Assembly: GCA_903813345.2 (NCBI GenBank)
Contig: CAIIXF020000003.1
Span: 24,939,248-25,003,247 of the forward strand
DNA length: 64,000 bases
Source of the DNA: Owenia fusiformis
Taxonomy: Eukaryota; Annelida; Polychaeta; Sabellida; Oweniidae
Direction of reading: 5' to 3'
The position numbers and the translations under genes are program-made. Shown here in pieces: positions 1 to 43,811 of the stretch. The stretch's first letter is position 1, and each line of letters begins with the position of its first letter. The notes beneath the pieces are model-generated. The model ran no database searches. It saw only the letters and a list, made by a program, of their open reading frames with translations, and had not been told where the DNA came from.

Positions 1-931
1 AAATCAAGGTGCCACACGCACAGTGAATACGGCATAATAATATGAAAAATACCTTTATGTATAGATTTGAGAAACATCAGCACACATCTCCGTCTGAATC
101 TATTGTTATATTTGATTTCTTAAGCGAGAATAATTTCAAAGTTTCCTACATTATTAGCGTCTGGAACCGGAAGCCATTTTTTAGCTACAGCGAGAAAATT
201 TTACCATGTGTCAAACTCCGAAAAGAAATTTTGAAATATCTAAATCCAGACAAGCAACACTCATCCTAAATATAATTAAAATTCTTAAATATTTATAAAA
301 TTATCAAAAATGATTTCTAGGTGCGTGTAGCAATTTATACATACGAAATACGAGTACATACGAAATCAATGAAGTTACATCTAGCTGTAAGGTAGAGACT
401 CGAGTAATATGTGACGCGTCCATATTCGTCAATAAATTAATTCTTTTGTATAAATTCAAGTTTTAAACCATATGTACGAGATGTCAATTGAATATTTCAA
501 ACATAAAACTACAAAGTCATAAAGACAAAAGATAAAACGTGTTTGAAATTTTTTTGAACATTTTTAAACTGACGTTTTTTGTGTGAAATATTACGATAAA
601 ATTTTCACAAAACGATTCAGCGATAGATAAATGTATATACAAGAGATAAATGTCGATAAAAATAATCGAAATGTATAACTTACATTGATGTTAATGGATT
701 TTGTACGCACCTAGGGAGAAAACCCTCCAACTACAATCCTATCGATATTTCGTCTGAAGTCTCATCTCGTACTCTCGAGATCTGAAGCTTGATGTTTCGT
801 TCAGTGTAACTTACCAGAAACATTTACCTGGGATAACCGGGGAATGGTCTTCTCAGGGCTTGTTCATACCTAAACCTTAACCGACTCTCACATTGCCATA
901 AATGAAATTATTGTCAATAATTTGAATTTTT
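1..931. other. Noncoding flank, no gene seen
   Basis: AT-rich sequence with only short chance frames, the longest 75 codons and unlike anything I recognise. It lies beyond the last visible alanyl-tRNA synthetase exon, so it is probably intron of that minus-strand gene. I searched by eye for the next expected exon (the editing-site CGGTH region) and did not find it. Confidence 0.5.
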
Positions 932-1411
932 GAATGACTCTTTATTACTTCATAATACTTAGGAACCCATACATCAAATTTTGAGACCCAAATCCCATGG
1001 GAAATTTACCCACGCTTCTCCTGAAAAATTGGGTTATTTCATATACAATACAATACATCTCTATTTTCCTGGTATTATATGTTTCTATTTTTTATAATAA
1101 ATATTTTGGGAGGACTCTTTATTACTTCATAATACGAGGCACCCATGCCCCAAATATGCACCAAATTTTGAGACCCTGGCCCCATGAGAAATTAATTCAT
1201 GCTTCAACCAAAAATTTGTGATTTTCTGCGAATTTTCTCCTATTTTCAATAGGTCAACATTAATCTTATAGTTAGTTTTTAAACATTTTAGGAGGACATT
1301 AATACGTTCTTAATACTAGGAACCCATACATTTAATATGTACCAAATGTTTAGACCTGAACCCCATGGGAAATTCACGTTTGCTTTGATCATATACTTTT
1401 GATTTTTGTCG
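932..1411 (-). repeat. Left inverted block of ~189-bp tandem repeats
   Basis: Two to three diverged units each contain the reverse complement of a word meaning 'TTTGGGTCTCAAAATTTGG...GAAGTAATAAAGAGTC'. The same units appear in direct orientation at 4975-5622. Each unit runs from an 'ACTCTTTATTACTTCATAATAC' block through 'TTTTGAGACC' and 'CCCATGGGAAATT'. With the right-hand block this makes an inverted-repeat pair. Confidence 0.75.
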
Positions 1412-1533
1412 TTTAGAGCACCATATCATTGTTGTGTGATGTGCAATTTGTAATAAATTGTATTACACGTTGTCTTAATTATCCTGTTTGGCCTTACATA
1501 CGTTACAATCGTGAAAGATGGTTATATAGTACT

Positions 1534-1802
1534 TTAAGGTAATTCGTTATTTTCAGTTTTAATGGCTTCCTAATTGGAGCCCCGTGTTTTTTCAGGAACA
1601 CATAACTCATTCCATTCAGATGCACAAACAGTGTATAAGTATAGCACATAGTACATTATAGAAAATTACTAACCATCAACTAATAATCTAAATACATATT
1701 TGAACTCAGTGTAAAATTGAAAGAGCTGACCAAGTATGGAATGAGTTCCAGAAATAACATTGTACTCCACTTAAAATTTCTGAACATACAGAATTACCTT
1801 AA
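1534..1802. mobile_element. 269-bp MITE with TTAA ends
   Basis: Both ends begin TTAAGGTAATTC (1534 rightward; 1802 leftward). Inverted similarity then continues imperfectly for about 80 bases, including TTCAG, GGAAC and CTCATTCCAT blocks. No coding frame is present. TTAA at each boundary is typical of piggyBac-type target sites, so this is inferred to be a non-autonomous piggyBac-like element. It interrupts the left arm of the surrounding inverted repeat. Confidence 0.6.
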
Positions 1803-1844
1803 GTGTTTCTCATTGCTCTTCCTATCTTCTACATTGTGTACTTT

Positions 1845-1995
1845 CAGGGCATGAACATTTTCAGAGAAATGACAAAGCTCAGTGGAAGCTCGAATCCCTT
1901 GAAGATTTGGTACAGGCTTACTGGTTACAACAGAGACCATGCCATTGATACATTGATCAATCAAAAAATCATTTCTCCAAAGAAAATCAGATTTG
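1845..1995 (-). repeat. Inner left arm of the inverted repeat
   Basis: The reverse complement contains 'ACCAAATCTTCAAGG' followed by a diverged 'ATTCGAGCTTCCACTGAGC' segment. This resembles 4735-4785 in direct orientation, so the two sides were paired before the LINE inserted between them. A 66-codon frame here is not recognised as a gene. Confidence 0.5.
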
Positions 1996-2004
1996 ATATT
2001 TGAC

Positions 2005-4359
2005 CACAAATTCAAGTCCACTGACAATGCAACATATAAAGAAAAGTATGTAACCCAAAGTCGCAAAGTCAAAGAATTAATAGAAACAGCTAAAAGTGAC
2101 TACTTATCTAATGTTACTTTCAAAATTGAAAATTGTGATAAAAATTCAATTAATTATTGGACACTCATCAAAGACTTGTTAGGTAAAAACAGTATTTCTT
2201 CCATTCCAGTTTTATACCTGCCTAATAATGACATTCCTGCATGCTCCAGCTTGGACAAATCTAATATGCTCATGAAATACTTTGTACAGAAAAATCTGAT
2301 TGAAAATAATGCAAATCTTACACCTATTTTTCCAAGCAGAACCAATCAAATACTCCAAAACTTCAGAACTTCACAACAAGAGGTCTTTGAACTACTTAAC
2401 GAGTTGGATGTACATAAATCTCCTGGTCCTGATGAAATCTCAAACAAGATGTTAAAAATGTGTGCCAGCTCTTTTTCATTACCAGTAAGCAATCTATTTA
2501 ATAGAATACTTGACAAGAATATTTTTCCAGATATTTGGAAGGAGGGAATAGTTATTCCAATTTACAAAAAAGGTGACTCAACCATTGCCTCCAATTATAG
2601 ACCTGTAACTCTCCTAAGTACTTTGTCTAAAGTTTTCGAACGCATTATTCATAGACATTTGCTTTCTCATCTTCTCGAGCACAATCTCTTGTATAAACTC
2701 CAAAGTGGGTTCTTACCTAAACATGGAACAACAAATCAACTAATAAATATTGTACATGATCTTCATCAACATATTGATAATAAAGAGCATATACGCTCAA
2801 TCTTCTTGGACCTGAGTTCAGCTTTTGACGTGGTCCCGCACAACTTATTGATAACTAAATTAAAAGGCTATGGTTGTAACAACAATTTTATTAATCTCAT
2901 TAAATCATACTTAAGTGATAGGCGTATCAGAGTCAAGGTCAATAATAACTTATCAGAATGGTCCTCTGTTCAACATACAGATGCTCAAGAATCAGATACA
3001 CAAATACATAATAACAACCCTCAGATCAAGAATTATAAAATTAACGCAGGAGTTCCTCAGGGTTCAGTATTGGGACCCCTCCTATTTTTGATATATATCA
3101 ACGACTTACCGGATGGTCTTGTTTCAAAGACATTCATATTCGCGGATGACACCTCACTCCATAATCCTTTTGATGTAAATGAAATATTTCTCGATATTCA
3201 TGAGCCCATTCAAAGTGATTTGGACCACTTAGACCATTGGGCTGCAACTTGGAAAATGTTATTTAAAGCACAGAAAAGCGCTGATTTGATATTCACTGGA
3301 CATAGAAACATTAATATTGAACCTCCTCCTCTGAAAATGAACGGGGAAATAGTCCCTAGATGTAATACTCATAAACACCTCGGACTTACTCTTGACCAGC
3401 ACCTAAACTTCAACGCTCACATTGATCAATTAATTAACAAAGTAATAAGCCTGATGAGGCCCATGAAGAAACTCTGCAAGATCTTGTCAAGCAAGCACCT
3501 TGAAACTTTATATAATGCGTACATACTCCCTCATTTTGACTATTGTGACATCATTTACAATAGTGCATCAGATACCAAATTGCAATCTCTTGAACGGTTA
3601 CATTATAGAGCAGCATGTCTAGTCTCTGGAGCAATCCATGGCTCGAACACTAATAAAGTTCTCTCATCAATAAACTGGAAAACTTTATCCTCTAGAAGAG
3701 AGGAACATCTCAAAATATTTATTTTTAAAGCAAGATATAATAACTTTCCTCCTTTCATTTGTAATCTTGTCAGGTCCTATGAGAATGATATACAAGTGCG
3801 CTCATTAAGGAGCCACAGGGACTATAAGATTCCCCTTCAAACAAGCGCTTTGGCTAAGAAATCTACAATTTTTAAAGGTATGGCCCTTTGGAATAACCTT
3901 CCACCAGATTATAGAATTGGTCAGCCAATTTCAAGATTTAAAAGAATAGTAAGAGGTGATGGAAGCCATGCTTCTACCCTATCAACGTCAAAACTAAAAA
4001 ATGCCATGCCTCGCTACCTAGAAATTCCTCTAAACCGACTCAGGTCCGGACTTCTCTTGCAAGCTCACCTCCATGCACACAACTTTGAACGGGTTGCTAA
4101 TCCTAAATGTTTATGTGACAATATAAACCAGACAACTTTACATCTGTTGAAATGCCCTCTGCTGACAGAACAGAGAACAACACTACTTGCAGGACTGGAG
4201 ACGATAGGGATCCGTACCCACTATGATGGACTTAATATGCATGATCAATCCCAGTTCTTACTTTTTGGAGATAATAAATTTCCAGTAGATGTCAATGAGA
4301 AACTAATGAACATAGTAGCATATTATATCCACCAGGGTCTAGATCTTTTGGACATGTAA
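2005..4359 (+). CDS. Non-LTR reverse transcriptase, C-terminal part of LINE ORF2
   Basis: An open frame of about 785 codons starts inside the insertion with no proper initiator. Reverse transcriptase motifs appear in order: KSPGPDEISNKML, the IPIYKKGD...NYRPVTLL block, FLDLSSAFDVVPH, AGVPQGSVLGPLLFLIYINDLP, and the catalytic FADDT (about 3139-3153). The C-terminus holds a CxC...H...C knuckle (CLCDNINQTTLHLLKC). The order and FADD box resemble the jockey/CR1 group of LINEs. The endonuclease domain is absent, so it cannot mobilise alone. No internal stop or frameshift was seen. Confidence 0.9.
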   Translation, partial: HKFKSTDNATYKEKYVTQSRKVKELIETAKSDYLSNVTFKIENCDKNSINYWTLIKDLLGKNSISSIPVLYLPNNDIPACSSLDKSNMLMKYFVQKNLIENNANLTPIFPSRTNQILQNFRTSQQEVFELLNELDVHKSPGPDEISNKMLKMCASSFSLPVSNLFNRILDKNIFPDIWKEGIVIPIYKKGDSTIASNYRPVTLLSTLSKVFERIIHRHLLSHLLEHNLLYKLQSGFLPKHGTTNQLINIVHDLHQHIDNKEHIRSIFLDLSSAFDVVPHNLLITKLKGYGCNNNFINLIKSYLSDRRIRVKVNNNLSEWSSVQHTDAQESDTQIHNNNPQIKNYKINAGVPQGSVLGPLLFLIYINDLPDGLVSKTFIFADDTSLHNPFDVNEIFLDIHEPIQSDLDHLDHWAATWKMLFKAQKSADLIFTGHRNINIEPPPLKMNGEIVPRCNTHKHLGLTLDQHLNFNAHIDQLINKVISLMRPMKKLCKILSSKHLETLYNAYILPHFDYCDIIYNSASDTKLQSLERLHYRAACLVSGAIHGSNTNKVLSSINWKTLSSRREEHLKIFIFKARYNNFPPFICNLVRSYENDIQVRSLRSHRDYKIPLQTSALAKKSTIFKGMALWNNLPPDYRIGQPISRFKRIVRGDGSHASTLSTSKLKNAMPRYLEIPLNRLRSGLLLQAHLHAHNFERVANPKCLCDNINQTTLHLLKCPLLTEQRTTLLAGLETIGIRTHYDGLNMHDQSQFLLFGDNKFPVDVNEKLMNIVAYYIHQGLDLLDM

Positions 4360-4642
4360 TCGATTACAACATGTTACAACTGAAATCCCTCTGGCCAAGG
4401 GAAAAAACCTTACACATCTTTGTGATATACGAGTGTAGTGTGATGATATTTTATTGACTTTTTCTTTCATCTATTTTAACAATAACATGACATAAAAATA
4501 ACTTATTATGTAAAAATTTAATAACATTCCTTTGGATTTCACTCAAAATTGCCGACAATGTCACTAGACTTTGGCAATTGTTTAAGTTTGTACAGCTGTA
4601 TTTTATGGAATATAATAAAGATGATTAATAAAAAAAAAAAAA
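2006..4642 (+). mobile_element. 5'-truncated LINE with poly-A tail and target duplication
   Basis: The insertion is bounded by a 10-bp direct repeat ATATTTGACC (1996-2005 and 4643-4652). It ends in AATAAAG... and a run of about 13 A, as expected of target-primed reverse transcription. The body is a reverse transcriptase frame that lacks the upstream endonuclease and ORF1, so the copy is 5'-truncated. The intact frame and clean target duplication suggest a fairly recent insertion. Positions 4360-4642 are its 3' UTR. Confidence 0.88.
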
Positions 4643-4652
4643 ATATTTGACC

Positions 4653-4974
4653 TTACCCTGCAAAGATGTGAGAAAGAATATGACATCTCACACAAATCCA
4701 AACAAAGTCCTGTGATGTATCCCTACTGAAACCAACAAACCAAATCTTCAAGGCATTTGAGTTGCTGTCGAGTCATCACTTCTTAATATTAACCACAGTA
4801 TATAAATGTACAAGTAAAAGATCCTAAATTTTCCCAAAACTACTGAATTAGTCGCCTTTCAATAAGACTTAAAGTCTTGATATTTAGGTGTTTCTTTGGA
4901 TTAAGAAGGAATTACCATAATGTTTATTAACATATTATGCCCCTAAAACAGACATCATAAGCTATCATAAGCAC
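4653..4974 (+). repeat. Inner right arm and spacer of the inverted repeat
   Basis: Noncoding sequence after the LINE. Positions about 4735-4785 carry the direct version of the 'ACCAAATCTTCAAGG' segment seen inverted at 1845-1960. The rest (4800-4974) shows no gene and no clear partner on the left side. Confidence 0.45.
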
Positions 4975-5622
4975 CAGTTTTCAGTCAAAGCATGGGTAAC
5001 GTTCTCATTGGATTTGGGTCTCAAAATTTGGTGGATATTTGGTGTATGGGTTTTTAGTATTATGAAGTAATAAAGAGTCCTCAAAAATGTTTATTATAAA
5101 AACATATCGTACCAGGAAAATGGAGACAGCATTTTATTGAAAATCGGAAAAAATGTGAAAATCACAATTTTTCAGTCAAACCATGGGTAAATTTCCCATG
5201 GGATTTGGGTCTCAAAATTTGGTGTATGGGTTCCTAGTATTATGAAGTAATAAAGAGTCATCCAAAAATATTTATTATGAAAAAATAGAAACATATTATA
5301 CCAGGAAAATGGAGACAGTAATCTATTGAAAATCGGACAAAACTGTGAAAATCACAATTTTTCAGTCAAAGCATGGGTAAATTTCACATGGGATTTGGGT
5401 CTCAAAATTTGGTGTTTGGGCTTCTAGTATTATTAAGTAATAAAGAGTCCTACAAAAATGTTTATTATGAAAAAATAGAAACATTTTATACCAGGAAAAA
5501 GGAGATGGCAATTTATCGAAAATAGCAAAAAATCATGAAATAACCGAATTTTTCAATCGAAGCGTGGGTAAATTTCCCATGGGATTTGGGTCTCAAAATT
5601 TGGTGTGCAGGTGTTTTAGGTC
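4975..5622 (+). repeat. Right inverted block, ~3.4 tandem units of ~189 bp
   Basis: Units start near 4975, 5171, 5360 and 5549. Each reads TTCAGTCAAAGCATGGGTAA, then a block with GGATTTGGGTCTCAAAATTT, then AGTAATAAAGAGTC, then CCAGGAAAA, with high similarity between units. The last unit is partial. The block lies in the AARS intron left of the 5878 exon and is the partner of the inverted block at 932-1411. Confidence 0.85.
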
Positions 5623-5877
5623 ATGAACAACAGTAAGTCAAATGAGGAAGATGATCCGAAAGAAAGTTGGTTTTTCGCCATATTTTGGACCACCCTAGTC
5701 AGGATACACCTGAAAATGGCACAACTGTTTTAAAAACACCACACAATCAAGAAACCATTGTAATGTCAGATCTTGAATTTAAGTTTCAAGTACATTGTTT
5801 TTCATTTTAAATATGCAAACCTGCTCATTTTATCATGATATCTTGAATGCTTAATGAACAACAAATGTAACATGTAC

Positions 5878-38609
<32,732 letters not shown>

Positions 38610-38619
38610 CTTGACCTGC

Positions 38620-41121
38620 AAATAGAAAGTTGAATATTTTTTATGTGGAAAATATCCAATCAGCTCCAGTAATATTTTTGTAAATAAAATGGTGCTTTAC
38701 TTCATTTTTGATTACTTTATGATATTACAATGTTTTAAGTACATTTAAGGCCAAAAATGTGATGCAATTTAATGAAATTACTACATGTACAGCTCTGTTA
38801 TTATTACATGCTCGTATTGTGCAATTTCATAGCAATCCATAATAAAAATTTCAACCATTTACAAAGGGAGCGTGTCGAAATGGTGACACTTAAAGAAAAA
38901 AGCTCATTAATTAATATTCTTTGCTTATGCTTTAGATTTAATTGATGGAGAGAAGACCTTCCTCCCTAGTTCACAACTCAAAGCGCTATGGTTGCGACCT
39001 TGCGCAAAGACACGTGTGGTGCACAATGCTGAGTATATAGGGATATTCTCTGACATGGAATATTGTAGGATGATCTTCAATTCTTTGTTTTACATGATTA
39101 CTTTATTGAAACTTCAAATTAGACAGATAGTTTTATCGATATGTATGGTAATTAATTGTAAAGGGTAATAGCCCAGATTTCACCTGATGCTAAGGGTGTG
39201 TACGGGAATGACCCGTGGCCCAGAATACCCCTATGTACTCTATATCTAAGGGAAAGATCAAATTAAAAACAAAAGGTGATTTATAAGAGAAAGATGATGC
39301 AATCTGCAAATTACAAATGAAGTTATATCAATATCAAGCTATAAAATTCAATCAGATATTCCAATCAGTGGTGAAAACGAGATGAAATTTCAAAAGCTAT
39401 GACTGTGGACTGAACGAGAGTAAAGGAGAAATGTACGAAGTATCGGTAGTGAACATCACACGTTGAATAAATAATAAAAAAAACATTGAAATAAATCAGA
39501 GCCGGTTTATTTCCGGGTCGTTTAACAGTTGCTGTACAGTTATTCAATGCATCAATTGAATCAAATATTATAAAACGGAGTCTTATTTAACTAACGAGGA
39601 ACTCAATATATAAACAGAGCTGTTTTCAAGAAGTTATACTCACTTTATTGATGAAATATGTCACAAAACCTTTTCAACGTGTAGGGACGAACAGACAATG
39701 TTTGAATTGATTTTTGATTGTCGTAATTTTCCCCGGGAATATTGAAACTTGTCAAACTATAAAATAATGATTATCTATTTGACTGATAGCTGAGAGCATA
39801 ATTTATGAATAGTCCATTTGTCATAAAAAGGGTTTTGTCTTCAATGTATATTTCAAAATAATTTGGAATAGAAGTGCATTTTCGTCCAGTGTAAGACAAA
39901 CTACCGGAAGTCCATTTTTGGGTCTGTCAGATAAAGTTACATCTGGTACTAAAACTGGGGAATTCATAGTGAATTATTCATATTGGGGAGCCAAAATTCA
40001 AGCTTAGATCCTTTTGGATATATAAGGATCAATTTAACACTCGTTTTCTTGGAATTTGGTAAGTACAAATAGGAATTTGAAGGCAACGTAAAAGCTAATT
40101 TTCTTCAACTTTTGACAAAGTCTAATCTTTAGAGGGGAATGGGGGAGGGGGGGGGGGGTCGTGAAACAGTGAGCGTGCATTTATTGTCATAGAGAGAGTG
40201 AGGTTGTAAAATGCAAAATGGTAATTCTGAACACTACATCTTGGACTCCATCTATAATCTGGCTTTGAATTTGATAGATCTAACTCTCGCTCTTGATCAC
40301 TACATGTACTGTACATTGCATTCGCAATGCACTTTAGCAAATTGTTTGCACACAACGAATACTTTTTTAATGCTTCTTCAATATGGGGATGATCTTAAGT
40401 ACGAAAAAAATACGTAAAAATGTTATGAAATTATTATGTACCTGTAGACTTCGAAAAGCTGTGCATGTCACTCAACTTCAAAATCAAGTTTTGTCGGGAA
40501 TTTCAGGCACAAAAAATAATGAGTGACAACTTACACTTCCCATGAGTGAGTGTACTATCCTTACTCGGTTTGGTTATTTCATGGTATGAGGAAAGTACAT
40601 GTAGTTCGTTTAAAACCTGTTTGGGGACTTCAGTCATACATGTATAGTATACTACAGCACCATCATTAGTTAGAATACTCTTATTTGTAGACATATATAA
40701 TGCACAGAATAACTGGGAAACATGTGATCATAACAGTGAACGGTATTTAGGATTATTTTCTGCGGATGGATGAGCTTATTAGTGGTAAATTGGTCGTACA
40801 TAAATATGATGACATGGCCCCAACTACATGTATGTAAGAGAGCAGAACTTCTGATTTTTGTCGGACTAGATGTTTTGGCTGAATTTTTTTGATATGAAGA
40901 TGTTTTGCTGTATGTCTCTTTGTCAATTTCACATGCATCTCAATGGTACAAAAAGTAAGGAGAGTTCTACCAGTGTTGGTTAATACAATCTTCCTCACAA
41001 TTTTCTTGACAACTTTGAATCTAAAATATAAGTGATTGAAGGACCAGGGCAGTTTCAGCCATTATTATATTTGGAAGAATAACACGGCAGAAAAGCATCA
41101 AAATAATAAAGGCCACATATA
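38620..41121. other. Upstream region of AARS, noncoding
   Basis: No supported gene. The AARS promoter and noncoding first exon should lie here, plausibly 39638-39720 on the minus strand. A G-run of 13 with flanking purines lies at 40141-40158. Confidence 0.5.
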
Positions 41122-41326
41122 CTGTATAAGTGGTATTTAATCCGAATGGTTAATTTTCCGAATGGTCAAATTTCATCATTTTCCTAATTTTAATTTTCCT
41201 AATTACAAGAAACCTCCCATTGGATAACATTATAAAGACAATATTTCCGACATTTAATTTTCCGAACCTGGCAAAAATGAGGAAATAGGCAAATTAAATG
41301 ATTAGGCAAAATTACCACTTATACAG
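41122..41326. mobile_element. 205-bp MITE with TA target duplication
   Basis: Ends CTGTATAAGTGGTA (41122) and its inverse TACCACTTATACAG (41326), flanked on each side by TA. Inside are repeated TTTTCCGAA and TTTTCCTAATT words. Short inverted ends and the TA target suggest a Tc1/mariner-type MITE. Confidence 0.75.
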
Positions 41327-42788
41327 TATGATAGCCAAAATTATAAATCAAACCAAAATATACAAAAGCTAGGGAAAGAACATATGTTTTCATTTTTTCA
41401 TATAATATTGCTTTGCATAGTGGTCCTTCAGTTGCTTAGGTTTTTAGATTCAAAGTTATCAAGGATATTGTGAAGACGACTGTTAACCCAAAAATGTTAA
41501 GACTTTCAAAGTCATTTTTGTTGTTTGTTAAATATGACATGAAGAGATTAAATGTGAGATGTTCACAGTATGCAGGCAGAGTAGTTTTTTTATCATAACT
41601 ATAAGTAAAACATATAAAAAGTACAAAGTAAGTTCTTGATTTGAATTATATAATTTGAAGTATATGTGCACAAAATGATGATCAAGTTCAGTTTAAAAAC
41701 AAACAGATGTTTCAGATAATATATAAATACTGTGTATTAATAGATAAAGCAGCAATAACCATCTGACCCCCTCCCCCCCCCCCTTAACTCACATTACAAA
41801 AGTTAGGTTTCTTGCATTAGCATTAAACAACAATAACCTCAGTTTCCTCAAATACAGTAGGTTAAACTTGTTGTTTCCGAATCAGGTTGCTGTGGTAAGC
41901 AGCACTTCGAGTGAATAAACTGATAAAGTAACCTTTTTAAACCATGCTTAATTGTTGTCTAATTGTCATTCCTCTGAATGAGAATAACATATGAGTAGAC
42001 TCTTAATTACTTAAATTTCTTCCAATAATTTCCAGCTTTGGATTTGAATAATACACAAAAAGTCTCGCACAGATATAAGTGAAAAACGAATTGATTTTTG
42101 GCTTATGTAAGATTTTGCAAGGTTTATTCATCACAAATATTTCCTCTGGCCATGAATCATTCTGCCTGCTATCTCCCTTGCAAGCAAAAACATATGTTCC
42201 CTTGCATTTATACTGTACATATGTTTCTTGCAGTTTTTAGCTCACATGGTGAGCTTTTGCAATCACTCACTTGTTTCAAATGTTGCCCATTTAGCATTCT
42301 GAGAAATTACAACCTTTTATCAGTTTCTTTTAAAAGACATTGGAATTTTGACATTGGAAACAAAAAGATGTTATGAACATCAGGATTTATAGGTGGTCAT
42401 GTATCTTCATTTCATTGTTATGCCAGTATGGACTTCATGTAGATTCCTATTCAAAAAGGATATAGCAGTTACTGATTCATGTGATTCTGTTTTGGTGTTT
42501 TAATTTCAAGAAGAATTCTCAATTAATGATAGAGCAATGTGTATATTTCCAAGGGAGTCTGTCAAAATAAGTGTGGCTTACTCACTTCGAGAGCCATGTT
42601 AGATTTTGAAACTTATGGCTCTCAAACGGAGAAGTGAACAGCTGATCAATAGTGACCTTTGAAATTGAATTAAGTCGATCCGCGGCTTACTTTTGGTCTC
42701 TAACTGTGTCTTACATCAGTATCATCAATCCGTGTAAGTATTGGAGCGCTGGAGTACTTCTTTTTCGATCAAGACTTGTAATTGTTAG
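41327..42788. other. Noncoding spacer
   Basis: AT-rich, with a C-run at 41768-41782. The longest frame (92 codons from 42098) has no recognisable features and is judged chance. Confidence 0.5.
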
Positions 42789-42963
42789 TCGAGTGAATCG
42801 TTTTACTGCCAAATTCCAATATGGCGGTTTCTGCTCGGACATTTTCGAAAATCTCCGGAGGTTGTCCGAACCTAACTAATTCTCAAAATTCATTTCGTTC
42901 GTTGCGTATCTCGCACCTAGCAAACCGCCATATTGGAAATAGGTCTGTAAAACTTTAACTCGA
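42789..42963. repeat. Hairpin with ~44-bp arms around 'CCAATATGGCGG'
   Basis: Positions 42789-42832 and 42919-42963 are inverted copies (TCGAGTgAATCGTTTTAC... and TTCCAATATGGCGGTTT) with a loop of about 86 bp. It abuts a second hairpin. Confidence 0.65.
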
Positions 42964-42965
42964 TG

Positions 42966-43135
42966 TTTGATTTTATAAAAAATGCCAAACTTTGTGACAA
43001 AGAATTTCATCCTGCTTGCAGCGAGAAGACGGACCGGTTCGGTGCAATCTGCTTGCAGCGAGAAGACGGACCGGTTCGGGGCAATAGCTGATGAAATTCG
43101 TTGTCACAAAGTTTGGCATTTTTTATAAAATCAAA
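42966..43135. repeat. Palindrome with 46-bp arms and a duplicated 37-bp loop
   Basis: The arm 42966-43011 (TTTGATTTTATAAAAAATGCC, then AAACTTTGTGACAA) is nearly the exact complement of 43090-43135. The loop is a GC-rich 37-bp unit (CTGCTTGCAGCGAGAAGACG...) present twice in tandem (43012 and 43049). Confidence 0.85.
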
Positions 43136-43570
43136 CGCGCGTCATTGAAACTCACAAGATGTAAATAGCATGTCATTTACATCATACCTTGATGGGGAAA
43201 AATAGATCTTATATGTTAGAAGTACTTAATAAAAGTTATCGTGAAAATGAGACAGTCGTTCTCGAGAGAAAAGAGCATAAATGCACATTTAGAGAGTTTT
43301 GGTCCGTTTAAAAATCTGTAAAAAATTGGGGTACTTAAAAGCATCGGGAGGCATCATATATTTCAAATTAGACACGAGGAAGTCAATATTGAGCAAGTTA
43401 TGGCTGTTTTAAATTCAAATAAAACCGTTAACCCGTACCGGTCCAGCTTTTGACCCGTACCGGTCAATTTTCGTTAGCTGCGTATACCAAGGGTGCTACT
43501 GTAGCTTCTTCTACCCTTTGTTAGAGCATTGACTTCGTTTCACACTGGCATCCTTATAGATTGTGTTTTT

Positions 43571-43811
43571 ATATAGTAAAACCTGTCTAAGTGGAAAACC
43601 TTTAGTACCTTTAAAAGTACTTCATGTGGGAAGTGTTCTACATTTAACATTAAAGTTAGTTTGTCTTGGTACTCTCAAAAGTGTTCTACTCTTTTACAGA
43701 GGTGTTCCACTTGTAGAGGTGTTTCACTTTACAGGCATCTTGATTCACAAGGTGTCAGTTGTTCTTACCCTAGACTCAGTGGAAATGACAATGCTTTACA
43801 GGTTTTACTGT
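43571..43811. mobile_element. MITE of the 'AGTAAAACCTGTCTAAGTGG' family
   Basis: Starts AGTAAAACCTGTCTAAGTGG and ends in the inverse CAGGTTTTACTGTA. Internal GTGTTCCACTT words recur. A related copy in inverted order lies at 45420-45610, and fragments at 35560-35700 and 45072-45085. Overlapping frames of about 100 codons are not genes. Confidence 0.65.

Noticed and set aside
1803-2003. 66-codon frame before the LINE as its upstream coding part
   Set aside because: The target duplication at 1996-2005 places the LINE start at 2006, so this frame belongs to the older flanking repeat.
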